NCBI GenBank assembly: GCA_024220525.1
Contig: JAMYWO010000346.1
Coordinates: forward strand, 1-37,427
Reading direction: 5' to 3'
DNA: 37,427 nt
From: Cochliopodium minus
Lineage: Eukaryota > Discosea > Himatismenida > Cochliopodiidae
Shown here: one piece after another, positions 1 through 9,895 of the stretch
How the letters are laid out: each line of letters starts with the position of its first letter
Position numbering within the stretch: position 1 is the stretch's first letter
Made by a program: the position numbers and the translations under genes
The notes under the pieces: generated by a model
Told to the model about the DNA's origin: nothing
Databases searched by the model: none
What the model saw: only the letters and a program-made list of their open reading frames with translations

Positions 1-8
1 ATGGAATA

Positions 9-324
9 ATGGAAAACATTCCAAGCCAATACATCCCCTCGCAAAAAAAGAAGACCTCTAAAAAGAAGAAAGAAAATCTCTATACCGATGAACACAAGAA
101 AGTGAAGGATATTCTTCAAAAAGAATCCCAAAAGTCCAAAATTGAAAAAACGAATTATCTTGAAGAAAAAGAAGATGATGATAAACAAATTCTTTCATTC
201 CAAATGTTATCAAGAGGATAGCCAAGATGAAGAAGAAGATCTCAATTCAGATATCTCAACTGAAGAAAATTCTCCACCAAAAGAATCCTGGGATCCTATT
301 TATGATTTGGAACTGAACAAATAA
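9..324 (+). CDS. uncertain small Lys/Glu-rich protein or gene fragment
   Basis: No family is recognised. From the ATG at 9 the frame runs through a Lys-rich stretch (Ser/Lys blocks, then KTNYLEEKEDDDK) to a stop at 219-221. A second frame from about 200 to 324 carries an acidic stretch (DEEEDLNSDIS) and ends ESWDPIYDLELNK-stop. The two frames look like halves of one protein. The only GT-AG pair that joins them in frame is a 16-nt segment at about 209-224, which is implausibly short for an intron here. The break could therefore be a frameshift, a sequencing error or a real tiny intron. The gene may also begin left of the window. Low confidence. Confidence 0.3.
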
Positions 325-706
325 TAGTGTTCCAGTTGTCCTTTTTATAGATTTATCAATTGTTCCTTTAACATCTATTTCAAAGTTGCTGACTTTGCAA
401 ACTGTTGTTTTCATTGAAGAATTTATTTTTGTAACCACTGAATGGGCATCTAACTGTTAAAATGTACAGTGGTATCTTTCAACTAAATAATTTCTATTTA
501 TAGTTTTCTCCCCTGGTGTTCTATTATATTTCTATAACTTTTCCGTTATAACGAGAATATTTATTTTTCATTACATCAGATGAAAAAAATTAATTCAGGT
601 TTTAAGCTGAATTCGATGGTTTGAATTATTTCTGTTATTCCGCACCACCCGATCCCAGCTTTGATGAATTAGTTTTATTGTACAATAGAAATTATTTTTA
701 TATCAC
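325..706. other. intergenic, possible degraded coding pieces
   Basis: There is no intact gene. On the minus strand about 256-438 is open and reads protein-like (for example KVSNFEIDVKG and KSIKRTTGTLL). On the plus strand about 593-715 is open and reads SAPPDPSFDELVLLYNRN, in a patch richer in G and C than its surroundings. Neither has a supported start or partner exon, so both are recorded as possible gene remnants only. Confidence 0.3.
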
Positions 707-1395
707 TTACTTTATAACTTTATAATGCCCATATGAAAGTGTTTTTGAATTATAATATATTGTACAACTCTTTGTTGTCAGTTTCAAATAAAGCGTTTTA
801 TAGTCCTCAAATTTTATAACTTTATCTTTGACATCATTCTGAAGCCAAAGGAGAATCCTTGATAATGATTTTTTGTAAAGTCTTGATCTCTTCCAAAAGG
901 GAACAAACTGAATCAAAACATTCAATTCCCCAATAGTTGTTTGATATATCAAAAATTTCTAATTTTCTGAATTCTTTGCCATTGATAACAAATTCTTCGA
1001 GGATTTCTTTTTTCTTCAGGAAATTGGAGCTGATATCAATATTCTTGATTGCTCCCAAATTAATTAATTTTTCTTTCAAAATTGAAAATAGTTGGCTGAC
1101 ATGAATATAACTCGAATTGTTATTGGATTCTGTCAAAGATCCCCTCAAATTTAACTTCTCTTTAATATTATCAATACTCGAGTACTTTTCTTCCACTTCC
1201 TGCTCAAGTTCATCAAATTCTTCAATGATTCTATTAGCTAATTGTACATCCTTGACAAATAATTCACTGATCAGTTTTTTTCCGATGAAAATTAGAAGGT
1301 TCAATTTTTAGGAGTTTATTAATCCCTAATTTTTGATATCCAGAAATTAATTCTCCTTTGATCTCTTTATAAGGATTGAATGGAAGTATCACATT
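707..1395 (-). pseudogene. broken leucine-rich-repeat-like gene
   Basis: The minus strand holds three consecutive coding-like stretches in different frames. The first, from a possible splice acceptor at about 1395, reads VILPFNPYKEIKGELISGYQ and runs to a 7-A run near 1282, where the frame shifts. The second (about 1280-834) has a Glu-rich helix and then repeat-like segments such as KNIDISSNFL and LEIFDISNNYWG, typical of LRR beta-strand/Asn positions. It ends at a TGA at 834-836. The next frame continues at once with NDVKDKVIKFEDYKTLYLKL to a stop at 707. No ATG heads the first part. Two frameshifts and no start suggest a decayed gene; base-calling errors in the A-run are the alternative for one break. 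Confidence 0.5.
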
Positions 1396-1560
1396 CTATG
1401 ACATGCAAAAGATCCTTCTTATTAAAAAAAATGTTAATTCTTATCACAATTTTTTCTGATATGCTTTATTATTTTGGTGATTATATTTCTGTTTTGAAAA
1501 AATGCTCAAAGATTTGAAAAATCTCTTTTCTGCTCTTTGTATAATTTGTTAATTAAGAAT

Positions 1561-2399
1561 ATGCAAGTCTTTGAATCTAGGATCTTATCTTTGCATATCT
1601 CTTTTAACTTTAGATTCATATTAGGCACTTTTAATTTTGAGTTCAGATTGAAATGGAAATATTTATTGGTTATTTTGTTGTCCATTTTGATTGCAATTTT
1701 TTGTTTCAATAAATTAGATCAAATAAAAGAAAATCATCAAAAAAAAATGGAAAAAGAGATTGTTATTATTAATACAAAGAAGGAAAGAGTTTTAAAAGAT
1801 GGATCAGGTGTGTTAGTTTATACTATCTTTGAAAATAAATTATATTTTTTATTTCATCGGACCTTTTCTGGAAATAAAATGGGGTAAAAAAAAAAAACCA
1901 ATGAATAAAATTTATTAAAATTAAAATCATTTTTAGAACTTTAATTGATATAGGAGGTGAATTGGAAAGCAATGAAACAGAGCTGGAAGGAGCGATCAGA
2001 GAGTTCTCTGAAGAAACCAACACCATATTCTTTGAAGAAGATCCACAAAACATCAGCCTCGAGCAAATAACAGTTGAGAGAATTAAGAAAGATTCAATAA
2101 AAATAAAAGAGAGAATTGAAAAAGAAGACTTGGGACCTTTGTCAATTAAATTTTACAAACTTTTTTTTGCGAAAGTTGAACATATTGATTTGAACAAAAT
2201 AAATCATTTCTTTACCAACCCTCTTCTCAAGAAAAGAGAATTTCTTTGGCTAGATTCTTCTCATCTCAAAAATATGTTGGAGTTTGGGGAGTCCGAAATT
2301 GATGGCTTGAAAGAAAAGTTGTTTGTTAGGGTGAGTTTGCTTGGTCAATCTATAATAGATAGAATCAAAGAGCTCGAAAAAAGACATTTGAATAAATGA
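1561..2399 (+). CDS. membrane-anchored Nudix hydrolase-like protein
   Basis: Two exons, 1561-1883 and 1937-2399, are joined by a 53-nt GT-AG intron and give about 261 residues. A hydrophobic segment at about residues 32-50 (KYLLVILLSILIAIFCF) should anchor the protein. After it comes a Nudix fold with a near-perfect Nudix box split from its upstream strand by the intron: G-x5-E-x7-R-E-F-S-E-E-T-N (from GELESNE to REFSEETN). Only the usual Gly after EEx is changed, to Asn. Nudix enzymes use this box to bind Mg2+ and cleave nucleoside-diphosphate-linked substrates; the substrate here cannot be told. The ATG at 1561 keeps the anchor in frame. ATG 1748 would give a soluble form. Part of the 5' end overlaps an open minus frame (1506-1709), so the start is uncertain. 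Confidence 0.65.
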
Positions 2400-2583
2400 A
2401 TCAATTTATTGTTTAGAAATTTCAATAATCTTTTAAATATTAAATTTTTTTCATAACTTTATCTATCAAACAGCAAAACCTTGAATCACATCTAAATTCT
2501 ACTTTCAAATAAAGAAATTTTATTCTGTTGAATCTTAAAAATTATATTTGGAAAATCATTTGTGAGTTTAAAAATAAAAAAAA

Positions 2584-4040
2584 ATGCATTTTCATTCAAA
2601 AATCTTTAATTTATCTTATGAATTGAGAAAGAAAGAATTAAATTTCGATAAAATCAAATATATAGTAGAAAATAAGTATGATGTGAATATTTCAGACAAC
2701 AATGGTTATGAGATTCCTATTAACTGTCTCTGCAAAAATCCTTCAATAAATCTGGAGATATTGAAATATCTAATAGAGAACAAATCCTTTCTCAATAAAC
2801 CCAATTCATTAAATGAGCAAATCCCTTTGCATGAAGCATTGATGAACAAAAATATAACATTGGAGATGATAAAATTGTTAGTGGAAAGTAAATCAGATAT
2901 AAATTTGATAAATAGGCACAAGGAGAATTCGATTAAATTAGCATTCAACAATTTAAAAGTTTCATCTGAAATAATTGGCTATTTGATGGATAACAAAGGG
3001 GATTTAAATATAGCAACAAAGTAATTTTCAGTCCACAATTAATAAACGTTAACAAAGTTTATCAATTTAGGAATGGAGAAAGTAGTGTGACAGAAGCTCT
3101 TAAAAAATGCGATTTCAAGACTATTGAACATATTTTCGAAAGCAAAGGATCGGTTAATGAAAAAGCAAATGGGAATGCGTATCATTATGCATGTTTAAAC
3201 GAGAATCTCACAGTGGATACCCTAAATTATCTTTTAGAGATGAAAACAGACATAAACCACAAAAATAATCAGTTGCTGATACCATTTCTAATAGCATGCA
3301 AAAATAAAAATATAAATAAGGAGATAGTAAAGTTTTTTGTGGAAAACAAAAGTCAGGTCAACTGTTTGGAAAAACAAGAAGACCCTCCCCTTTTGTTGCT
3401 GTGTAATAATAAATCGGCTTCTTTCAGTTCCATAAAATATTTGGTGGAAGCTGGTGCAGATGTTAATGAAACTGGCAAATACCATTTCTATCCATTGAAA
3501 CAACTGTTTTTGAACGAAACTGTATCACTCGAACTTGTTCAGTGCTTCATCAAAAACAAAGCAAACTTGAACTTTGTATTAAACTGCATTGATAAAAATT
3601 TTAATTATACAATCTACAGTCCCCTTTATTATTCACTTCTTTGCAGATTTACTGATTACCTTTCATTAAAGTGTTTGCTTGACAACAAAGCCCAACTAAA
3701 AGTGAATGATATAATCCAAGTTCCCGATAGTCTTGATCACTTAAAAGACAATTGTATAATTGTTCTACTTTCAAATACTGATTTCCTTTTTAAGTCAAAA
3801 GAAAATACCAGGACAGGCATTAAAACTCTAATTTCTTCTTATGAGAACGGGCTACTTTGGAAACCTGACAGAGAAAAGTACTTCATGGATCATTCCAGAA
3901 AATCTCATCTCTGGTTTTTTATTTACTTAAAGGAACTTTCTCAAACTTTACAACAAATAATACCCAAACCAATAATTTATCTGATCATTCAAATGACTTT
4001 TTATCCTAACTACAATGCTCCTGATATTATCTCATTTTAA
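2584..4040 (+). CDS. ankyrin-repeat protein with C-terminal W-P/IPK tail
   Basis: Exons 2584-3020 and 3071-4040 are separated by a 50-nt intron and give 468 residues. The ATG follows an A-run. About seven or eight degenerate ankyrin repeats of roughly 34-36 residues run from about residue 15 to 330. The recurring helix pattern is E-x-I-K-[YL]-L-[IV]-E-x-K-[SA]-[DQ]-[IV]-N (for example EMIKLLVESKSDIN and SSIKYLVEAGADVN). The last 80 residues hold no ankyrin repeat but contain LLWKPDREKYF and then IPKPIIYLIIQMTF. This resembles the tail of the RCC1 proteins at 24994-34711. The likely role is protein-protein interaction; no enzymatic domain is seen. It lies head-on to the minus-strand GTPase genes. 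Confidence 0.75.
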
Positions 4041-4170
4041 TTAATAATTTGTTTTTTTTTTTTAATATCCCTTTTTTTTTTTTTTTTGAATTTTTAAAAC
4101 ATGGTACATAAATCCTTTTTAATAGCTTTACTATCAATTTTGGGAGGAGTTTCGCTCAAATCAAGCTCTT

Positions 4171-5214
4171 TTATTTCAAATATTGATTTGAAAAATCAAA
4201 AATGTCTCTTATACCAAGGTCCAACTTACTAGAAACCTCAAAGTAAGGGGTATTGTTCTGAAAACAATAATCCAAAATTTCTTTATAGGAAACTTTTCTG
4301 TCTTTCTCCAAGTCTTTAAAAAAAAAAAAAAATGAAAAATTTTTGAAAGTTTAAAATAAAGCAAAAAGACAAACAAACTATTTTTTTTAACCTTTTTTCA
4401 TCCCTATCAATATTTTAGTTGATTTGGGACTGTTTTTCAATAATTCAAGAAACATGAGTTTGATTGTCTCAAAGGTTTTTGGTTCGTCTATTGCAAAGCA
4501 CAAAAAGACGATTAAAGAGTTTCGGTAGTACACGACCGTTAAAGATCGAAACCTTTCTATACCAGCTGTATCCCATATACTATACTATAAAAGGTATTTT
4601 GAATTATTTAAATTTATCAAAATTTTCTTTTTATTTATTAAAATATTTCAATTTTTTTTTTTACTCTTAATTTTTTTCCATTCACAATCTCCTTTTTCGC
4701 ATGATATACAGCTGCATGGGTTGTATTTATTGTTTCGCTATTGTCATAATCAAAATTTAACAATCTTCTTAGAAAACAAGTTTTCCCAACATTTGTGTCT
4801 CCCATAAACACTGTTTTAACTAATTTTTTTTTAATAAAATTCTTTAATTTTATTTTATATACCCATATATGGGTCATCTCCATTGACAGATGGCATGGAG
4901 CAGAAACATGTATGGTATTCTTCGCAGATCTCTTTGATTGGTCGTGTAAAATTCAAATTCAATTCATCAAGCTTTATGTTGAAAAATTTATTCAACACAA
5001 TCATCCATATTTCTTTGCAATTCAAAGTAATTAATTATGAACATTTTATTAATCCCAATATTTAATTTTTATTACCATCTGATTTGTCCAATAATTCTTT
5101 GAGATATTTATTGCATAAAGTTATATTGAATAGATCCTTGAGGATGTTTTTAATATTGGATTCAGATTTGATCATTAATCTGGTAATTTCTAAATATATA
5201 TACTTCGAAATCAT
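4171..5214 (-). CDS. F-box-like / Ras-like GTPase fusion, copy A (CAAX end lost by frameshift)
   Basis: Five exons (5076-5214, 4863-5012, 4665-4819, 4392-4584, 4171-4313) give 259 residues. Residues about 1-60 form an F-box-like helical domain (start MISKYIYLEI, then LCNKYLKELLDKSDEIW). A linker with RPIKEIC follows, then a small GTPase: G1 GDTNVGKTC, G3 WDTAGIERF, G4-position GMKKD, G5 EVSSK. Compared with copies B and C, the switch I PTIG is replaced by NTTH, and the catalytic Gln after DTAG is Ile, which would weaken GTP hydrolysis. The frame stops at 4171 after SNQYLK. In another frame the paralogue tail (PPKIDSK to CTMF, stop about 4094) is still readable, so one indel has removed the prenylation box. 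It may be a pseudogene or a soluble variant. Confidence 0.6.
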
Positions 5215-5263
5215 TGAGAACAATTTTTTTTTATTTTTTTTTTTTTTTAAAACTCTGCACGAA

Positions 5264-6388
5264 TTAAAAAGTGATACATGTACCCTCTTTGGAATTCGTT
5301 TTGGGAGGGTTGTATGATTTGCAAGAATTTAAAAAAAATTGATATAAAAAATCAAAGACTCCAGTTACGCCAAGATTAAACTTGCTGGAAACTTCAAAAT
5401 AAGAGACAGTGTTTCGAAAACAAAAGTCAAAAATTTGAGTGTGAGAAACTTTTCTATCATTCTCTAAATCTAAAAAAAAACAAAACAAAACATTTATGAA
5501 GAAAAAAATTAGGATTGTCATTAAAAATTTGAAAGTAAAAACCTTTTCTCATTCCTATCAATAATTTGATTGTATTGCTAGACAAAAAATTTTCTGAGAA
5601 AATTTTAATTGCCTCAAAGGATTTGGGATCATCAATTGCAAAACACAATAGAACAATAGTGGAGTCTCTGTAATACATGGGAAGTAAGGATTTATAGTTT
5701 TCTTGTCCAGATGTATCCCAAAAAGAATACTGAAATCAAATTTAAACAATTTTATATTTTTAAGAATCCTTTAAAAAATTTAAATACAACTACTTCATTA
5801 ATTTACCACTAATTTTTCCCCATTTACATCTCCCCCCACCATTTTATAGAAACACGCTCCTATTGTGGGCTTAAATGTTTCATTATTGTCGTAGTTTGAA
5901 TAGATATATCTATTGATAAAACATGTTTTTCCAACTTTCGTATCTCCCAAAAGCACAGTTTTGACATCTTTAAAAAAATGTTTTTTTTGATTTATTTTCC
6001 TAACTTTTATTCTATTCAATGAAAATTATTTTTAACCTGATTTTTGATAGAGAATTCCAGTGGGCATTGAATTGAGATATTTAAGATATTCCTTGCAGAT
6101 CTCTTTGATTGGTCGTGGAAAATTCAAATTCAAATCATCAAGCTTTACGTTGAAATATTTATTCAACACAATCATCCATATTTCTTTTGTATTCAATTCA
6201 AATTAATTTGAATACTAGTATATTAGTTTTATTTTCATTCAATGTATTTTACCTTCTCTTTCCATTAGATCTTTGAAATTTTTATTGCAGATTGAAAAAT
6301 TGAAAATATTCTTCAATGTATCCCTAATGTTTGATTCCGATAAGATCGTAAATTTAGTAATTTCCAATATTATAAACTTGGGTATCAT
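5264..6388 (-). CDS. F-box-like / Ras-like GTPase fusion, copy B (intact)
   Basis: Five exons (6253-6388, 6037-6183, 5807-5967, 5543-5729, 5264-5469) sum to 837 nt, or 278 residues. Residues 1-60 match the F-box pattern: PKFIILEITKF, then SICNKNFKDLMEREEIW, with the Pro, the Cys-Asn-Lys and the Trp where F-boxes have LP, VCK and LW. A linker (NFPRPIKEIC) leads to a Ras-superfamily domain: G1 GDTKVGKTC (102-110), switch I PTIG, G3 WDTSGQE (152-158), G4 position MRKD (208-211) in place of N/TKxD, and G5 EVSSK (236-240). The protein ends CITF, a CAAX box for prenylation. The F-box family docks on Skp1 in SCF ubiquitin ligases. A lipid-anchored, GTP-switched adaptor is my inference. This is the only copy with every part intact. 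Confidence 0.72.
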
Positions 6389-6652
6389 GAAGAAATTACT
6401 ATTTTTTTTTATTTATTTTTTATCAATCCATCCTTCAAAATACGCAACCCGATGCATTATAAAAGATAGTGTTGTTGGTACATTAAAATCTCACCATCAC
6501 GTGGAATGTAGAGTGGGCCTTCCTAAATAAACAGGGCGAAGTAGGAGAATTAAGTTAGATAATTACGAACTGTAAACTTTTATTTAACAAATTTTTTAAA
6601 AACTAAATTTATTTTTTTTTTTTACACGAACAAAAATAAAAAAAAAATTCAT

Positions 6653-7322
6653 ATGAACGAAGAAGAGGTGTTTCTATTTATTAAAGAATTGGAAGAACAT
6701 ATAAATGGAGAAATATTCATCTCGGATTTTGGTGATGAAAAAAAAATAAAATTAGCCAGAACCAACAAAGTTTTATCAAACTTTAAGGTAAATTTGGAAC
6801 TATTTTAAATTGACTCTATTTGAAATAAAAAGTCGAAAAAATAAATAGATGAGAAAAGAAAAAGAAATCCATTGAATAATGCTTTCTAGAAAGGTTACTT
6901 ACCCATATATAAGATAAAATACTTGATAGAAAACAAATGTGAAATAAATATGGCAACTTAAATCTCAATGGCACAACCACACTTTATTTCAAGGCGGAAC
7001 ATTAAGAATACCATCACAATCTTCGAGAATCTGTGGTGCTAACTTTGATTTTATATGCAAATTCAAGGAAAAATACTCTCACACGGGTGTTAAATAACTA
7101 TTACCCTCATAAATTACTAGAATGGAAAGTTTTGGAGCATTGAAGATCACAAATACTTTTGTAAGCACTTTAAAAAAAAAATTTTCCTTGGTTGTTTCTT
7201 TGAGATTGGCCACAAATAAAGAAACAGTCCCAAAGTTTCCCAAATATTTAGTGTTTCTCATCATCCAAAACTTTGTTACTCATTATATAGAAGAACATAT
7301 CAGTTCACAACCAACAAAATAA
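6653..7322 (+). pseudogene. ankyrin-repeat gene remnant
   Basis: A first exon 6653-6787 (MNEEEVFLFIKELEEHINGE) splices with the normal phase to 6890, which reads IKYLIENKCEINMAT. This is an ankyrin helix pair like that of the gene at 2584, followed by a stop at 6959-6961. Just past the stop another frame continues as NLNGTTTLYF, a typical next-repeat start. Further on, a third frame (about 7122-7322) ends in a segment with VPKFPKYLVFLIIQNF, matching the IPK tail of the intact ankyrin and RCC1 genes. Several frame changes within about 350 nt indicate a decayed gene, or a truncated 59-residue product if the first stop is used. It lies between GTPase copies B and C. Confidence 0.45.
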
Positions 7323-7397
7323 TAAATGAAACATTGATAAATAAATTAAAATTCTTTTTTATTTCAAACTTTTTAAAATAATTCTTCACTAAAAAAC

Positions 7398-8639
7398 TTA
7401 AAATATGGTACATGAACCCTCTTTGGATTGAGTTTTAGGAGGGATGTCAAAATTTTTTTGACTGGTAGTTGATTTCAGAAAGAATTGATTGGAAAAATCA
7501 AAGACATCATTTGTGCCAAGGTCCAACTTGCTAGAAACTTCAAAGTAAGAGAGTGTATTCACAAAGCAAAACTCCAAAATTTCTTTGTGAGAAACTTTTC
7601 TGTCATTCTCCAAGTCTAAAATAGAAAAATTATTAAAATAAAAAAAATTTATTTAAAAAATAAATATGAAAATTTTACAAAAAAAAAACTCTTTAAAAAT
7701 CAAAGAATAAAAATTTTCGGAATTCATTTTTTGAGAGAATCACCTTTTTTCATTCCTATCAACACTTTGATTGAATCGGGAATTCTGTTTGATGCTTCCT
7801 TGAAAATATCTTTCATAGTACCAAAAGATTTTAGATCATCAAGAGCAAAGCACAAAAACACAATTTCACAGCCACTATAGGACATGAAAATCAAGGATCT
7901 GAACCTATCTTGGCCAGCAGTATCCCAAATGGAATACTTTATTTTTTTAAGAGTAACTTTTTCTTCGTAATCGAAAACTTCCACCGCATTTTGAGAGAAC
8001 GCTGCTCCTATTGTCGGCATGTGTTCCTCACTTTTATCATACACAGAGTCTTTGCATCTCTTTATAAAACATGTTTTTCCAATTTTGGTGTCTCCCAAAA
8101 ACACTATTTTAACATCTAAAAAGGGAATGAAAAATTTGAAAGATTATTTTATATTTCGGTTCAATTCAATGAAAATTTTTTTGTCAGAATTTAATCCTCC
8201 ATATAATTTTTTTATATCTCAACGTAAGATACCATTATTGATAAATGATATCGAAATTATCATTCCTTTTATCGATCATTGCTAACAAATTTTCATTCTA
8301 AAAATCTTTTTTACCAGATATTAAGGGTGGTGACTTTGAGTACAAATATTTTTGATATTCTTTGCAGATCTCTTTGATTGGTCGTGGAAAATCAAAATTC
8401 AATTCCTCAAGCTTTATGTTGAAAAACTTATTCAACACAATCATCCATATTTCTTTGCGTTTCAATCAAATTAATAATAAAATCATATTATTTGATTTAT
8501 TTACCATCTGATTTGTCGATCAATTCTTTGAGATATTTATTACATAATGATAATTATAGAGGTTCTTCAGTATGTTAATTTTGGATTCAGATTTGATCAA
8601 AAATTTGGTTATTTCTAAATATAAATACTTGGGAAACAT
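7398..8639 (-). pseudogene. F-box-like / Ras-like GTPase fusion, copy C (1-nt deletion in F-box exon)
   Basis: Four exons (8505-8639, 8315-8452, 7744-8115, 7398-7615). The F-box exon is 135 nt where B has 136 and A 139. The missing base near 8550 throws the frame to a TGA (NLYNYHYVINISKN-stop), while the correct frame resumes as LCNKYLKELIDKSDEIW. The rest is open and has the best-preserved GTPase of the three: GDTKIGKTC, switch I PTIG, WDTAGQDRF, GMKKD at G4, EVSSK at G5 and a C-terminal CTIF CAAX box. The intron that A and B carry just before G3 is absent, so one 372-nt exon covers G1 to G4. Adding back the base would give 287 residues. A sequencing error or a true loss of the F-box are both possible; an internal start near the P-loop could still make a bare GTPase. 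Confidence 0.6.
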
Positions 8640-8706
8640 GTGATATTTAATTTTTTTATTTTTTCTTTGTCAAAAATAAAAAAATTGCAGACTTTTTTGA
8701 CAACAA

Positions 8707-9714
8707 ATGGATAATATTGCTTTTGAACTTCAAAATATTGGATTTGAGAACGAAGATAACCCTATAGATGAATGTGAATCAGTGAAATTGATCAATAATT
8801 TAGAAATCAATTCCCAATTGAATCAGGATTTGAATAAAGTAAGATCTATTCGATTCATTATCTCAAAATAAAAATTTAATAATATAATTGGCGCCAAATC
8901 AATAGCTTGAAATGCAAAACAAAAATTATATATTCGTTGAAAAATACAAAGATCTATTAGAAGAAGATATACTATGTAAGATTAATATGATGTTTTGAAC
9001 AAATGATATCACTTTATCTTAATTTTTAGCCAATAGAATAGAGATACTGAAAAACTTTATTGAGCACATCAACAATCTCATTGAATCAAAGGACATGCTA
9101 TCGAATTATATTCAGCAACCATTCACAGAAGAAGAAAATTATTTGCCCATCGAGCCGAAATATCAAAAGAAGTTTGTTTCTTTGTTCCAACATTTCTCAC
9201 AACAAATAAACACAATGAATATGAACGTGGAATCATTAAAATGGATCCATTCCCTATTCAAACATCAAGAAAAATTGGTAAAATGAAAATATTTAACAAA
9301 TATATTTCAGAAATTTCCATAATAATGCGAATCACCATCACCATACCATACACTGTAAATATCAATTGTGAATTCAATATAGAGATGTTTTTTTTTATCG
9401 TGTAAAAAATATGTGTCTGGTATATCATTTTTAAAAGGAAAAATTATTATTATTGGACACATATTCAAAAAGAAAAAAATTTCCCCTTGTTATTTCTCGT
9501 TTTAAACAATTGAATTTCCAATGTATGGGATTCTTTTACAAATTTTCAGATTTGTTGGAAGCAAGAATATTTCAAATTTAATTTTTTTTTATTTCTGATT
9601 CAATAGGAGGGAGTCATTGATCATCTTCTATCTTTCCAGACCAAATGTCAGAGATATTACAAGACATTGATTCAAATGAGGAACGCATTCCATGAGAATT
9701 ATGGAAACAAATAA
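8707..9714 (+). CDS. HAUS2: augmin complex subunit HAUS2/AUG2-like
   Basis: Four exons (8707-8838, 8906-8975, 9030-9277, 9607-9714) sum to 558 nt, or 185 residues. The protein is almost wholly helical. Its central part (QQPFTEEENYLPIEPKYQKK, then LKWIHSLFK) and its end (YYKTLIQMRNAF) fit what I recall of plant AUG2 and animal HAUS2, which have an IPVEAEYQ segment, a W-containing helix and a late MRESF-like segment. Augmin recruits gamma-tubulin ring complexes to spindle microtubules so that new ones branch from them; subunit 2 is one of eight. The length is a little below the human 235. The 329-nt third intron carries one copy of a dispersed repeat. The assignment rests on remembered family motifs, so it is moderate. 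Confidence 0.6.
9321..9420 (+). repeat. dispersed ~100-nt repeat, copy 1
   Basis: It lies in intron 3 of the HAUS2-like gene. The core runs AATAATGCGAATCACC, ACACTGTAAATATCAATT, CAATATAGAGATG, then a T-run, TATCGTGT and ATGTGTCTGG. Similar copies are at 27121-27222 (minus) and 32932-33020 (plus). Confidence 0.55.
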
Positions 9715-9895
9715 AGCAAAATAAATATAAATATCTCTCAGTGATTGTATAAAAAGAAATACACAAAAATAAAATTAAAAAAAATTGTTTTTGGATTTGA
9801 TATCAAACAGATATATTCATTCAATACAAATAATAAAGATCATTCAACAAAATCATTTACTTTTAATTTTTACTGAACACACATTAAGCATACAA
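9715..9895 (+). promoter_or_regulatory. spacer upstream of the SH2-CUE kinase gene
   Basis: This is a short AT-rich spacer between the stop of the augmin-like gene and the ATG at 9896. It should hold the HAUS2-like polyadenylation region and the kinase promoter. The frame of the SH2 exon is open upstream to about 9785 without an ATG. No clear box motif is seen. Confidence 0.25.

Noticed and set aside
209-224. 16-nt GT-AG intron in the first gene
   Set aside because: It would rejoin the two frames, but it is far shorter than any other intron here (about 45 nt or more), so I treat it as a frameshift.
1506-1709. 67-residue minus-strand open frame with an LRR/F-box-like look
   Set aside because: It overlaps the anchor-coding start of the Nudix gene, ends in a stop with no in-phase donor, and does not join the LRR remnant to its left.
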